Positions 26,050-34,878 of a stretch of DNA of 64,000 nucleotides are shown piece by piece. This stretch comes from Parvularcula sp. BBD 1991-13 (lineage in GTDB: Bacteria; Pseudomonadota; Alphaproteobacteria; Caulobacterales; Parvularculaceae), in assembly GCA_001657385.1 (NCBI GenBank), contig LYSZ01000004.1, positions 1 through 64,000 of the forward strand, written 5' to 3'. Below the pieces are notes generated by a model. It was not told the DNA's origin and made no database searches. It saw only the letters and a program-made list of their open reading frames with translations. Position 1 is the stretch's first letter. Every line of letters begins with the position of its first letter. A program made the position numbers and the translations under genes.

Positions 26050-27027
26050 TCAGATCATAGCCGCGACGGCTTCACAAAGCGGCGCCAGCAGCAAGAGCAG
26101 CCCCGCATTCCTGTTGGATTTGAACAGGCTCAAGCAAATGTGAGAGTCGTGGATATCGAGCCGGCGCGTCTGCCGCGCCAGATGCAGGCCGGCCGGGACG
26201 AGCGCGATGAAATAGACCGGGGAGGCGCCGGCGAGCGCCCCCGCGAGCGCGAACAGCACGATCGTCGCGGCGTAAAAACCCCCGAGCCAGGGCCGCGTCC
26301 GCTCGCCCAGGACAAGGGCGGCCGACTTGACGCCGATCAGCGCGTCATCTTCCGCATCCTGATGGGCGTAGATCGTGTCGTAGCCGATGGTCCAGAAAAT
26401 CCCCGCGCCGTAAAGCGCGAAAGCCGCCGGGGTCAGGACGCCCGCCGCGGCGGCGTAGCCGACAAGCGCGCCCCAGTTGAAGGTCAGCCCGAGCCAGGCC
26501 TGCGGCCACCAGGTGATGCGTTTCATGAACGGATAGGCGGCGACGAGCCCCAGCGAGCAAAGCCCGACGATAATGGCGGCGCGGTTGAACTGGAGAAGGA
26601 CGACAAGCCCGGCAAGGCAGAGCCCGACCAGGAGGAGGACAGCGTTCCTCACCGATACGGCGCCGGACGGTATCGGCCGCAGGGCGGTGCGCGCCACCCT
26701 GGCGTCGATGTCGCGGTCGACGATGTCGTTATAGGTGCAGCCGGCCGCGCGCATGACATAGGCGCCGACGCCCATCAGCGCCGCGTAATAAAGCAGGACC
26801 GGCGCGGCGAACCCCGACGCGGCCGCCAGGGCCAGGCCCCACAGGCACGGAATGAAGAGGAGCCACACGCCCACCGGCCGGTCGGCCCGCATCAGTTGCA
26901 GGTAGGGCTGAAGCGCCCTGGGCGCCCGGCCGACCCAGCTTCCGGGCACGGCGTCGGGCGTCGCCGCGTAGGGTGCCGGGCCGGCGGCGGCTTGTGAGGC
27001 GTCGGGATCGGCGGATGATTTGGTCAT
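26050..27027 (-). CDS. ubiA: 4-hydroxybenzoate polyprenyltransferase UbiA
   Basis: A 325-residue membrane enzyme. The two aspartate-rich sites are AGCTYNDIVDRDIDARVART and YDTIYAHQDAEDDALIGVKS, which bind Mg and prenyl diphosphate. GVWLLFIPCLWGLALA and RAAGCTYNDI are typical of UbiA. It attaches the isoprenoid tail in ubiquinone synthesis. The start at 27027 follows AAGAAAGATCC and is preferred over 27063. Divergent from rsmE by ~45 bp. Confidence 0.93.
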   Translation of the reverse strand: MTKSSADPDASQAAAGPAPYAATPDAVPGSWVGRAPRALQPYLQLMRADRPVGVWLLFIPCLWGLALAAASGFAAPVLLYYAALMGVGAYVMRAAGCTYNDIVDRDIDARVARTALRPIPSGAVSVRNAVLLLVGLCLAGLVVLLQFNRAAIIVGLCSLGLVAAYPFMKRITWWPQAWLGLTFNWGALVGYAAAAGVLTPAAFALYGAGIFWTIGYDTIYAHQDAEDDALIGVKSAALVLGERTRPWLGGFYAATIVLFALAGALAGASPVYFIALVPAGLHLARQTRRLDIHDSHICLSLFKSNRNAGLLLLLAPLCEAVAAMI

Positions 27028-27071
27028 GGATCTTTCTTGACCCGGAAGCCGGGCGGCGGTCAAACGTCTTC

Positions 27072-27839
27072 ATGATCCCGCGACTTTACATCGACGCGCC
27101 CCTGGCGTCAGGCGGCGCCGCGCCGCTGTCGGCGGACCAGGCGCATTACCTCAGAACCGTGCTGCGCCGGGAGATCGGCGCGCCCTTGCGGCTGTTCAAC
27201 GGCCGCGAGGGGGAGTTCGCCGGCGAGATCGCCGACCTCGGCAAGAAGGGCGGGATCGCCGCCATCGCCGGGCGGACGCGGGCGCAGGACGCCGAGCCGG
27301 ATCTGACGCTGTTCTTCGCGCCGGTCAAACGCGCGGCCGTGGAGATGATCGCGCAGAAGGCGACGGAGATCGGCGTGCGTCGTCTCGTTCCCGTCATCAC
27401 CCAGCGCGTGACGGCCCCGAAGCCGAACCTTGCGCGCCTTCGCGCCATCGCCCTTGAGGCGGCGGAACAGTGCGGCCGGCTGACCGTTCCCTCCGTAGAC
27501 GAACCGGTCAAGCTGGCGGACCTGCTTGAGGCGCCCGGCGTTGACCGGCTGCTGTTCTGCGACGAGGCCGGCGACGACGAAGCCGAGGACTGGGGCGGGC
27601 GCGAAGGGCGCGCGGCGCCGGTTTTAGAAGCGCTAAAGACCTTCGATAGAGATGCTGAAGCGTGGGGCGTCGCCACCGGCCCGGAAGGCGGCTTCACCCC
27701 GGCGGAGCGCGCCTCCTTGCGCGCCCGCGATTTCGTCACGCCCGCCACTCTCGGCCCCCGCATCCTGCGGGCGGACACCGCGGCGCTGGCCGCGCTTGTC
27801 CTCTGGCAGGCGGCGGCTGGCGACTGGCGGCGGCGTTGA
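27072..27839 (+). CDS. rsmE: 16S rRNA (uracil1498-N3)-methyltransferase RsmE
   Basis: A 255-residue SPOUT methyltransferase. The PUA-like N-terminus has DQAHYLRTVLRREIGAPLRLFNGREGE; the knot region carries QKATEIGVRRLVPVITQR, ALEAAEQCGRLTVP, ATGPEGGFTPAERASL and LGPRILRADTAALAALVLWQ. All are RsmE hallmarks. It methylates U1498 of 16S rRNA. Confidence 0.95.
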   Translation: MIPRLYIDAPLASGGAAPLSADQAHYLRTVLRREIGAPLRLFNGREGEFAGEIADLGKKGGIAAIAGRTRAQDAEPDLTLFFAPVKRAAVEMIAQKATEIGVRRLVPVITQRVTAPKPNLARLRAIALEAAEQCGRLTVPSVDEPVKLADLLEAPGVDRLLFCDEAGDDEAEDWGGREGRAAPVLEALKTFDRDAEAWGVATGPEGGFTPAERASLRARDFVTPATLGPRILRADTAALAALVLWQAAAGDWRRR

Positions 27840-27867
27840 GGCCTGGGGGCTGCAGGCCGCGCCGGCG

Positions 27868-27913
27868 GGGGGTAAACTATCGGTGATGGCATTAGGGCTT
27901 GGCCTTTACCCCC
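27868..27913. repeat. Inverted repeat in the rsmE-gshA gap
   Basis: A 9-bp inverted repeat (GGGGGTAAA at 27868 and TTTACCCCC at 27905) with a 28-base spacer lies just upstream of the glutamate-cysteine ligase gene. It could be a regulator site or a transcript hairpin. No known motif is recognised. Confidence 0.4.
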
Positions 27914-27989
27914 GGTCGGATTACAGCGAACAGGGATGTTGCGATGGCGCGGAACGCCCTGGAGGGCGGCCCCCGCGCGGGAGAGGCGC

Positions 27990-29345
27990 GTGAGCGAACC
28001 GGGCGAACCAGTTGAATCGATCGATCAGTTAACAGCCTATCTGGAATCCGGCTGCAAGCCGAGGGACAGTTGGAAGATCGGCACCGAACATGAGAAATTC
28101 GTCTTTTGTCGGACCAATTTGCGGCCGATCCCCTATGACGGCGAGACCGGCATCCGCGCCATCCTCGAAAAATTGAGCATCGAGACCGGCTGGGACGTGA
28201 TCCGCGAGCGCGACCTGCCCATCGGTCTGAAGGGCGAGGGGGCGTCGGTTTCCCTGGAGCCGGGGGGGCAGTTCGAGCTGTCGGGCGCGCCGCTCGACAC
28301 CATCCACGAGACCTGCGACGAGGTGCACCGCCATCTGGCGGCGATCGAGAAGGTTTGCGAGCCCATGGGCGTCGCCTTTCTCGGCATGGGGTTCGCGCCC
28401 ACCTGGACGCTGGACGAAACCCCGCGCATGCCCAAGGGGCGCTACGACATCATGCGCCGCTACATGCCGCAAAAAGGCTCCCTCGGTCTCGACATGATGC
28501 ACAGGACGTGCACGGTGCAAGTCAATCTCGACTTCGCGTCCGAGGCGGATATGGCGATGAAGTTCAAGACGTCGCTGGCCTTGCAGCCGATCGCGACGGC
28601 GCTGTTCGCGAATTCAGGCCTTTATGAGGGCCGGCCCTCGGGCTACGCCTCCTATCGCGCCCATATCTGGACGGACACCGATCCGGACCGCACGGGGCTG
28701 TTGAATTTCGTCTTCGAGGACGGGTTCGGGTTTGAGCGCTACACGGACTATATGCTCGACGTGCCGATGTACTTCCTGCGCCGTGAGGGCGGCTTCGTCG
28801 ATGCGGCGGGGCAGTCGTTCCGGGACTTCATGAGAGGCGCCTTGCCGGCCGCGCCGGGCGCCCGGCCGACCATGGGGGACTGGGAAGACCATTTGTCCAC
28901 GGCCTTTCCGGAAGTCCGTATGAAGACCTTTCTTGAAATGCGCGGCGCCGATTCCGGGCCGTGGGCGCGCATCTGCGCGCTGCCGGCCCTGTGGGTCGGG
29001 CTGCTTTATGACGATGACGCGCTCGCCGCCGCCTGGGATATCGCGAAAGGCTGGACCCGCGAGGCGCGCGAACAGCTTCGCGTGGACGCGGCGCGGCAAG
29101 GGCTGAAGGCGCGCGTCGACGGTCGTTCGGTGCGGGAGATCGCGCTGGAGGCGCTCGCCGTCGCCCGCGAGGGGCTGCGCCGGCGCGCGCGCCGCGGCAA
29201 CCTGAAGGAGGACGAGACCACTTATCTCGACCCGCTGGTGAGGATCGCCGAAAGCGGGGAGACCATGGGCGAGCTGACCGTGCGCCTGTTCGAGACCGAA
29301 CTGGGCGGCGATCCCAAGCGCCTGTTCGAGGCGTGCAAGTATTAG
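27990..29345 (+). CDS. gshA: Glutamate-cysteine ligase, plant/alphaproteobacterial type
   Basis: About 451 residues. The domain opens with WKIGTEHEKFVF and contains GASVSLEPGGQFELSGAPLDTIHETCDEV, GFAPTWTLDETPRMPKGRYDIM and MMHRTCTVQVNLDF, the pattern of the plant-type GCL found in alphaproteobacteria. It makes gamma-glutamylcysteine, the first step of glutathione synthesis. The start is uncertain: GTG at 27990 follows GGGAGAGG and removes a basic 18-residue extension; the in-frame ATG at 27936 is the alternative. alkA starts four bases after the stop. Glutathione also supports the glutaredoxin-dependent ArsC encoded in this window. Confidence 0.92.
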   Translation: MSEPGEPVESIDQLTAYLESGCKPRDSWKIGTEHEKFVFCRTNLRPIPYDGETGIRAILEKLSIETGWDVIRERDLPIGLKGEGASVSLEPGGQFELSGAPLDTIHETCDEVHRHLAAIEKVCEPMGVAFLGMGFAPTWTLDETPRMPKGRYDIMRRYMPQKGSLGLDMMHRTCTVQVNLDFASEADMAMKFKTSLALQPIATALFANSGLYEGRPSGYASYRAHIWTDTDPDRTGLLNFVFEDGFGFERYTDYMLDVPMYFLRREGGFVDAAGQSFRDFMRGALPAAPGARPTMGDWEDHLSTAFPEVRMKTFLEMRGADSGPWARICALPALWVGLLYDDDALAAAWDIAKGWTREAREQLRVDAARQGLKARVDGRSVREIALEALAVAREGLRRRARRGNLKEDETTYLDPLVRIAESGETMGELTVRLFETELGGDPKRLFEACKY

Positions 29346-29349
29346 CGCC

Positions 29350-30006
29350 GTGACGGCGCCCGCAACGCCCGACGTCTTCGGCGACGTCTCGGCCGGCTGC
29401 GATGCGCTCGCCGGCAAGAACAGGTTTCTCGCCGCCGCGCTGGAAGCGATCGGCGCGCCGCATATCCGCCGCCGGCCCGGTGGCTTTGAAGGGCTGTTCC
29501 GCATCATCGTCGAGCAGCAGGTTTCGGTGCCGAGCGCCCAGGCGATCTGGGGGCGGTGCCGCGCCGGGCTCGATCCCGTCACCCCGCAGGGCGCCATGGC
29601 CATCGGCGCGGACGGGCTGAAGGCGTTCGGGCTGTCCTCGCCCAAGGCGCGTTACGTGATTTGCCTCGCCGAGGCGCTGCGCGACGGCGCGCTCGATTTC
29701 GACGCCGTCGCCCGCCTTGACGACGCGGCCGCGGCGGCGGCGCTGCAGCGCGTCAAGGGCGTCGGCCCATGGAGCGCCGGCATCTACCTCCTGTTCTGCG
29801 AGGGGCGGATCGACATCTGGCCGCCGGGCGACGTGGCGCTTCTCGCCGCCTACAGGGCGGCCCGCCAGGCGATGAAAACGCCCGGCCCGGCGCCGGCCAT
29901 GGCCGGCTTCGACGCCCGCGCCGCGGCGTGGGCGCCGCATCGCGGGCTCGCGGCGCATATTCTGTGGACCTATTACGCCCATTTGCGGGGCCGTGCGCCA
30001 ATTTGA
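29350..30006 (+). CDS. DNA-3-methyladenine glycosylase II (AlkA-like)
   Basis: A 218-residue HhH-GPD glycosylase. The first part carries FEGLFRIIVEQQVSVPSAQAIW. The helix-hairpin-helix is LQRVKGVGPWSAGIYLLF and the catalytic Asp lies in IDIWPPGDVALLAAYR. It excises alkylated bases. The AlkA N-terminal beta domain is absent, so this is the short form. The start is GTG, four bases after gshA, so the two form an operon. Confidence 0.88.
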   Translation: MTAPATPDVFGDVSAGCDALAGKNRFLAAALEAIGAPHIRRRPGGFEGLFRIIVEQQVSVPSAQAIWGRCRAGLDPVTPQGAMAIGADGLKAFGLSSPKARYVICLAEALRDGALDFDAVARLDDAAAAAALQRVKGVGPWSAGIYLLFCEGRIDIWPPGDVALLAAYRAARQAMKTPGPAPAMAGFDARAAAWAPHRGLAAHILWTYYAHLRGRAPI

Positions 30007-30201
30007 CAGCGCCGTTTCGCGCGCGCCGGGCCGGAATTCTCCGCAATCGTCAAACTTCTGTCATGGAGAATCAGCTATGAGTTTTCCACAAGACCTGATA
30101 CCTTAACGCCGCAGTGAGGAGATTGCTGTCTTCAAGGATCAGCATCAACATTGTTTCGGTGACATGGCCGGCGCCCGCCCGGCGAAAAGGGGCGGCTCGC
30201 C

Positions 30202-30771
30202 ATGGTGAACCTTGCGGCCCGCGCGCCCGACGCCTGTCCGGCGCTGGTTCTGAACGCGGATTTTCGTCCTCTCAGCTACTTTCCGTTGTCGCTCTGGTCG
30301 TGGCAGGACGCGCTCAAGGCGGTGTTCCTCGATCGCGTCGACGTGGTCGCGCAATACGAAACCACGGTGCGCAGCGCCAAGTTCGAAATGCGCCTGCCGT
30401 CGGTGGTGTCGCTCAAGACCTATGTCAGCCACTCGCGCACGCCGGCCTTCACCCGGTTCAACGTCTTCCTGCGCGACAGCTTCACCTGTCAGTATTGCGG
30501 GTCGACCGCGCGCGACCTCCTCACCTTCGACCATGTGATCCCGCGCTCGCGCGGCGGGCGCACGACCTGGGAAAACATCGTCGCCGCGTGCAGCCCCTGC
30601 AACATCAGGAAGGGCGGACGCAGCCCGAAACAGGCGGACATGTTCCCCGCCCGCGCGCCGGCGCGCCCGACCATGTTCGAGCTGAACGAACGCGGACGCG
30701 CCTTCCCGCCGCATTACCTGCATGAAAGCTGGCAGGATTTCCTCTACTGGGATTCCGAACTGGAGCCCTGA
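30202..30771 (+). CDS. HNH endonuclease family protein
   Basis: A 189-residue protein. It starts with ALVLNADFRPLSYFPLSLWSWQDALKAVF and then the HNH core: FTCQYCGSTARDLLTFDHVIPRSRGG, where DHV is the His-containing strand, ending in NIVAACSPCNIRKGGRSP. The two CxxC pairs bind zinc. This compact HNH class is a common single-copy gene in alphaproteobacteria and is not linked to a restriction system here. The role is unknown. Confidence 0.88.
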   Translation: MVNLAARAPDACPALVLNADFRPLSYFPLSLWSWQDALKAVFLDRVDVVAQYETTVRSAKFEMRLPSVVSLKTYVSHSRTPAFTRFNVFLRDSFTCQYCGSTARDLLTFDHVIPRSRGGRTTWENIVAACSPCNIRKGGRSPKQADMFPARAPARPTMFELNERGRAFPPHYLHESWQDFLYWDSELEP

Positions 30772-30839
30772 TCGCGGAGGTTTTGCCGTCCTCCATTCCG
30801 GACGTTAAGGTCCGTGACAAGACATATCAGGGGGGCGTT

Positions 30840-31952
30840 ATGTCCATTCGCTGCATGATCGGCGCTTTATGCGCGGGCGCGCTCGCCGCGGGGGCCGCGG
30901 GTGTGGACAGGGCCGGCGCGCAAACCGCCGCTGACGGGCGCGCGGCTGACAGGGGTGCGGATTACGGGGGCGCGGATTACGGGGAAACTGGGAGCGCGCC
31001 CTATCTCGGTCCCGTGATCGACATGCACCTGCACGCCTATCCCGCGAACGGCAACGGCCCGCCGGGCCAGTTCATGTGTCCCGGAGAGGTGGCCGCGGAC
31101 ATCCGCTACGACCCGGAAATTCCGTGGCCGCAAAAATTCACCGAGCGCGGCTTCAACCCCGCCTGCGACGATCCGATCCCGAGCCCCATGACCGATGAAG
31201 GGGTTCGCGACGGGACCATCGAGGCGCTGAAACGCAACAACGCCATCGGCGTTCTCAGCGGCTCGCGCGAGGCGCTGGCCGACTGGATGGCCGCGGGGCC
31301 GGGGCTGTTCATACCGGGGCCGAACTTCGGGTCGCGTCCGGCAGATCCGAGTGCGGACGATCTGGCGGCGCGTTTTCGCAGCGGCGAGCTGAAAGTCTTT
31401 GCGGAAATCACCAGCCAGTATCGCGGCGTCATGGCCGACGATCCGGAGCTTGCGCCTTACTGGGAAATGGCGGCGGCCCTCGATCTGCCGGTGGGCATCC
31501 ATGTGGGCGTCGGGCCGCCGGGGGCGCACCTGCTGGACGCGCCTGAATTCCGCATCCAGAACCCGATGCATCTGGAGCCGGTGTTGCGCCGCCACCCGTC
31601 GCTCCGGGTCTACATGATCCATGCGGGGTTTCCGTTCGTCGACGAGGTCAAGGCGCTGCTCTATGTGCATCCGCAGCTTTATCTCGACACCGGCGTCCTG
31701 CAGGCGGCGCTGACCCGCAAAGCGTATTACGCCTTCCTGGAAGAGCTGGTGGACGCCGGGTTCGCCGACCGCATCATGTTCGGCTCCGATCAGATGAACT
31801 GGCCCGGCCTCATCGACGAGGGTATCGACGCCATCAACGCGGCGCCGTTTCTTAGCCATGAACAAAAGAAAGCGATCCTTTACGACAACGCGGCGCGTTT
31901 TCTGCGCCTTGACCAAGGCGGCGGCCCGCGCGGCGCCGAGGGCCCACATTGA
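30840..31952 (+). CDS. Exported amidohydrolase (amidohydrolase 2 family)
   Basis: A 370-residue protein with a signal peptide (SIRCMIGALCAGALAAGAAG). The TIM-barrel metal site begins at VIDMHLHAYP (HxH), with later ligands in VGIHVGVG, YMIHAGFPFVDE and RIMFGSDQMNWP. These enzymes hydrolyse or decarboxylate cyclic or aromatic substrates; the substrate is unknown. The ATG at 30840 has a strong AGGGGGG just upstream. A short repeat in the linker after the signal (DYGGADYGE) is low complexity. Confidence 0.82.
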   Translation: MSIRCMIGALCAGALAAGAAGVDRAGAQTAADGRAADRGADYGGADYGETGSAPYLGPVIDMHLHAYPANGNGPPGQFMCPGEVAADIRYDPEIPWPQKFTERGFNPACDDPIPSPMTDEGVRDGTIEALKRNNAIGVLSGSREALADWMAAGPGLFIPGPNFGSRPADPSADDLAARFRSGELKVFAEITSQYRGVMADDPELAPYWEMAAALDLPVGIHVGVGPPGAHLLDAPEFRIQNPMHLEPVLRRHPSLRVYMIHAGFPFVDEVKALLYVHPQLYLDTGVLQAALTRKAYYAFLEELVDAGFADRIMFGSDQMNWPGLIDEGIDAINAAPFLSHEQKKAILYDNAARFLRLDQGGGPRGAEGPH

Positions 31953-32011
31953 GCCGCACCGCCGGATGATTTATGGTCCGCAGGGCAGGTGGGGACAAGG
32001 GAGCTCGATCC

Positions 32012-32809
32012 ATGAAATTTGAAGCCGGCAGAACCGTGACCATGTCGCGGCGGGAAATCATCCGCGGACTTGCGACGGGCAGCGTCGTCGTCATCGCGCC
32101 GGGCTGCGCCTACAATGAACAGCTAGGCCGCAGCCAGCTTCTTTTCGTCTCGCAGGGGCAGATGGCGCAACTCGCGAGTTCGGCATGGACCGACCTGAAA
32201 CGCCAGGAGCGGGTCACCAACGACCCGCGTTACGTCAACCGCATGCGCCGCGTCGCGCCGCGCATCATCCAGGCGGCGGGCGGCGACCCCTCGCAATGGG
32301 AAGTTCAGGTGTTCCAGTCCGATCAGCTGAACGCCTTCGCCCTGCCCGGCGGGAAGATCGGGTTTTACACCGGCATTCTCGACATCATGGAGAATGACGA
32401 GCACATCGCCACCGTGATGGGGCACGAGGTGGCGCACGTCAATTTCAACCATTCCGGCGAGCGCTACAGCCAGTCCTCCCTCGCGACCGCCGGCCTGTCG
32501 GTGGCGCAGGTGGCGGTCTCCGGCAGTCAGTATCAGAACCAGATCATGGGCGTCCTCGGCATGGGCGCGTCGCTCGGCGTGATCCTGCCGTTCTCGCGCC
32601 GGCATGAGCTGGAGGCCGACAAGTTCGGCGTCCGCTATATGAGCCGGGCCGGATACAACCCGGCCGAGGCGATCACGTTCTGGGAGAAAATGGCGGCGGC
32701 GAAGTCCGGCGGCGGCCCGCCGGAATTTTTGTCTACCCATCCGAGCGACGCCACGCGCATCGCCCAGCTGCGCCGCGAGGTCGCCCTCCTGCAGCAGGGG
32801 CGCGTCTAG
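32012..32809 (+). CDS. M48-family metalloprotease, lipoprotein-like
   Basis: A 265-residue protease. The zinc motif HEVAH is at residues 138-142 and the third ligand is E in RRHELEADKFGVRYM. The N-terminus MSRREIIRGLATGSVVVIAPGCAYN combines a twin-arginine-like start with a lipobox-like Cys, so it is probably exported and lipid-anchored. It resembles the LoiP/YcaL/BepA group that degrades misfolded outer-membrane proteins. The protein ends HPSDATRIAQLRREVALLQ, the usual M48 ending. A tRNA-His gene follows ~130 bases later. Confidence 0.9.
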   Translation: MKFEAGRTVTMSRREIIRGLATGSVVVIAPGCAYNEQLGRSQLLFVSQGQMAQLASSAWTDLKRQERVTNDPRYVNRMRRVAPRIIQAAGGDPSQWEVQVFQSDQLNAFALPGGKIGFYTGILDIMENDEHIATVMGHEVAHVNFNHSGERYSQSSLATAGLSVAQVAVSGSQYQNQIMGVLGMGASLGVILPFSRRHELEADKFGVRYMSRAGYNPAEAITFWEKMAAAKSGGGPPEFLSTHPSDATRIAQLRREVALLQQGRV

Positions 32810-32941
32810 CGCGGGTGTTGAGGGTGCTCGCCCGGCGCGCCGGCGGCCGCGCCCTCTTGCATTGGCCGTGACAGGGGCGTAGGTTCCGCGCTTCAAAACG
32901 CATCGGCCCGATACGCATCCGCGCCGTCGGCCCCGCGATAA

Positions 32942-33018
32942 GCCGCCTTAGCTCAGTCGGTTAGAGCGCTTGATTGTGGATCAAGAGGTCCCCCGTTCGA
33001 ACCGGGGAGGCGGTACCA
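32942..33018 (+). tRNA. tRNA-His (GTG), G-1 absent, CCA encoded
   Basis: A full cloverleaf of 74 nt plus encoded CCA. The acceptor stem pairs GCCGCCT with AGGCGGT (G1-U72), the D arm is GCTC/GAGC, the anticodon arm CTTGA-TTGTGGA-TCAAG gives anticodon GTG (His), and the T arm is CCCCG-TTCGAAC-CGGGG. The base before G1 is A and base 73 is A, so the usual His identity pair G-1:C73 is missing. This loss is known in one clade of alphaproteobacteria. The 3' half is the left attachment site of the island that follows. Confidence 0.96.
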
Positions 33019-33027
33019 CCTAAATCC
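32972..33027 (+). repeat. attL of the tRNA-His island
   Basis: The 56-bp copy inside and just after the intact tRNA-His. The central 28 bases (32986-33013, T arm and acceptor strand) are identical to the copy at 52773-52828. Four mismatches lie in the anticodon-arm part and the CCA region. The match continues 9 bases beyond the CCA. Confidence 0.92.
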
Positions 33028-33084
33028 CTGATATTACTTAGTAAAATAAATGATCAGAATCTAGGATTTGGCCCAAAATCCCAA

Positions 33085-33106
33085 TTAGGTTCATTTTTAG
33101 GTTCAT
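33085..33106 (+). promoter_or_regulatory. Pair of probable integrase arm-type sites (left)
   Basis: TTAGGTTCAT occurs at 33085 and 33097, in direct orientation 12 bases apart, just before the integrase start. The same box recurs as pairs at the right end of the island. Such repeats inside att regions fit binding sites of the integrase N-terminal domain and may also autoregulate the integrase gene. Confidence 0.7.
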
Positions 33107-33125
33107 CTTTTGCAGGGTGGACCGA

Positions 33126-33299
33126 GTGACCCAGATCAGTTTCACAGACCGTTGGCTTCGCAACCTAAGGCCGGACGGAACCCCGTCCGAGTTCACGGAC
33201 GCCTCATGCCCGAACCTGCGATTGCGGGTCGGCAAGCGCTCCAAGACCTTCTCCGTGATGATTGGCGTCGCGAAATCCCGCCGCCGCGTCATGCTGTGA
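33126..33299 (+). pseudogene. int: Tyrosine integrase, N-terminal fragment
   Basis: The frame reads VTQISFTDRWLRNLRPDGTP, then SEFTDASCPNLRLRVGKRSK and TFSVMIGV. This is the arm-binding (DUF4102-like) N-terminus of tRNA-targeting P4-type integrases, which normally run to ~400 residues with a catalytic R-H-R-Y set. Here the frame ends at 33299, right where the left terminal repeat of an IS21-family remnant begins (33295). GTG at 33126 is the probable original start. No C-terminal catalytic part is found elsewhere in the window, so the enzyme is dead. Confidence 0.85.
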
Positions 33300-33420
33300 A
33301 TATCGGTGCAAAAGTGTGCCGGCTGGCCGCCTGATTCTGGCGGCGTAAAAGTGGGCCAATGAGCGTGTCGCGGGATATTTTCCCGGGTTTTGCGAGGAGC
33401 ATGGCCCCGGGGATGTACGG

Positions 33421-33576
33421 CGTGAGCTTATACGAACAGATCGTATCCGCCTCAATGGAGGCGTAGGCGTAAAGCTGGGCGCGATCGCGTTTGACTTGGA
33501 CGCCTTCTACGACGGTGTTGCGGCGGATGGCTTTGAAAGCTACGGCGTCCGGCTTGGTCTAGGTAGCTCGTTTTAA
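33421..33576 (+). pseudogene. C-terminal beta-barrel fragment of an outer-membrane protein
   Basis: An open frame without start reads TDRIRLNGGVGVKLGAIAFD, then LDAFYDGVAADGFESYGVRL and GLGSSF before a stop. Alternating hydrophobic strands and the terminal aromatic Phe are typical of the last strands of an autotransporter or porin barrel. Upstream is IS21-end sequence, so only the tail remains. Confidence 0.5.
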
Positions 33577-33748
33577 TCGAGGGCAGTCGCCGGCTGTAGT
33601 CTTTGTGCAGACTGCTGTTATGTCCGATAACTCTGGCGGACTCAAAGGGTCGACGCAACGCGAGCCAATTGGGCACACGCCTTCACGTTGAATGGAAATG
33701 TTTTCCCGCTTCGAGTAGAGTCCTGTTTTGACCTCTTGGAAGCTGTGC

Positions 33749-34186
33749 ATGCTTAAAAGAACTCTTTGGTATCTGGGGATTGTTCTATTTTTCGGGACAC
33801 TTAGGGGACTCTCTTCGGAACCCAACCCCGACCTGCCAGCCTACTATGCCTATATTGAGGGCTACGTGTTCATGGCTTTGATTTGGGGCATGATCTATTT
33901 CAATGCCGTCATCAGCCAGGTTCCCGTTTCGGGCAGCATAAAGGTGCTTTTGACACTCATGACCGCCATGGCTGCGGGATTGATCGCGTTCTCGTTCTAC
34001 AAAACCCTTGGAAGCGGAGAAGTCATGGAAAATATTAAGGCCGGTTGGGGAGATGATATAGAATCGTACACAGAGTACCCAATAAAGGGATACCAATTGG
34101 TTGGAACATTGATTTCATTATTATATTTGGTTGTTGGCGTTGCGCAGTGGTTTTTTTCGCTTGCTCAACGAGCGTCCACTAAGTAG
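33749..34186 (+). CDS. Low-GC membrane protein, function unknown
   Basis: About 145 residues with four predicted membrane helices (near residues 5-17, 36-54, 63-84 and 117-138) and an acidic loop (GSGEVMENIKAGWGDDIESYTEYP). The GC content is clearly lower than that of the flanking chromosome, so it is foreign. Its last codons abut the truncated end of an IS3 remnant, so the C-terminus may not be the original one. ATG at 33749 is chosen over 33728. Confidence 0.55.
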   Translation: MLKRTLWYLGIVLFFGTLRGLSSEPNPDLPAYYAYIEGYVFMALIWGMIYFNAVISQVPVSGSIKVLLTLMTAMAAGLIAFSFYKTLGSGEVMENIKAGWGDDIESYTEYPIKGYQLVGTLISLLYLVVGVAQWFFSLAQRASTK

Positions 34187-34846
34187 CTGCGTATTCAGGC
34201 ACTCCGCTCGTAGCCGGCCATTAAACGCTTCGATGAATGCGTTGTCGGTTGGTTTGCCGGGGCGGGAGAAGTCGAGCGTCACGTCGTTCTGATACGCCCA
34301 CAGATCGACATCCCGAGAGATGAACTCCGAGCCCTGATCGACCCGGATTGTCTCCGGATAGCCGATCGCCTTGCAAACGCGTTCCAGGGTTTCGACGACA
34401 TCTTCACCGCGATAGCTAAAGCGCGGATCGATGACGGGCGAAAAACGTGAGAACGTATCTACAACAGTCAAGATGCGGATCTTTCGGCCTGTCGCCAGCT
34501 GGTCGTGAACGAAGTCCATGGCCCACGTTTCGTGCGGTCCCGTGGCGTCTTTTCGGTCATCCCGCAGCTTCGCCTTCACGCGCCGTTTTGGCGGCTTTTT
34601 CCTAAGCTGCAGGCCCATTTCGTTATAGATCCGGCGCGTTTTCTTGTGATTGATCTCCCAACCTTCACGCCGAAGCATCACGTGCACGCGCCGATAGCCA
34701 TAGCGCACACGCGTTTCACGGATTTCCTTCATCCGCTGTTCGATCGCGGCCTGGTCGGGCCGACGAGATTTGTAGCGATAGCTCTTCGGATCGAGTTGAA
34801 TGACGCCACACGCTCGGCGTTGCGACACCTTCCAGATCGCCTGCAT
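34121..34846 (-). pseudogene. IS3-family transposase OrfB, 3'-truncated
   Basis: The frame has the OrfB helix-turn-helix part (VSQRRACGVIQLDPKSYRYK), HTH_21 (YGYRRVHVMLRREGWEINHKKTRRIY) and the rve core with DDE residues: D in TWAMDFVHD, D in IRVDQGSEFISRD, and E in NAFIEAFNGRLRAECLN. After LRAECLNT at ~34190 the protein departs from the family and runs into the neighbouring membrane-protein gene, so the last ~50 residues are lost. Confidence 0.88.
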
Positions 34847-34878
34847 CTCGTCGACCAGCGTCCTCTTCCGAGCAGGCC

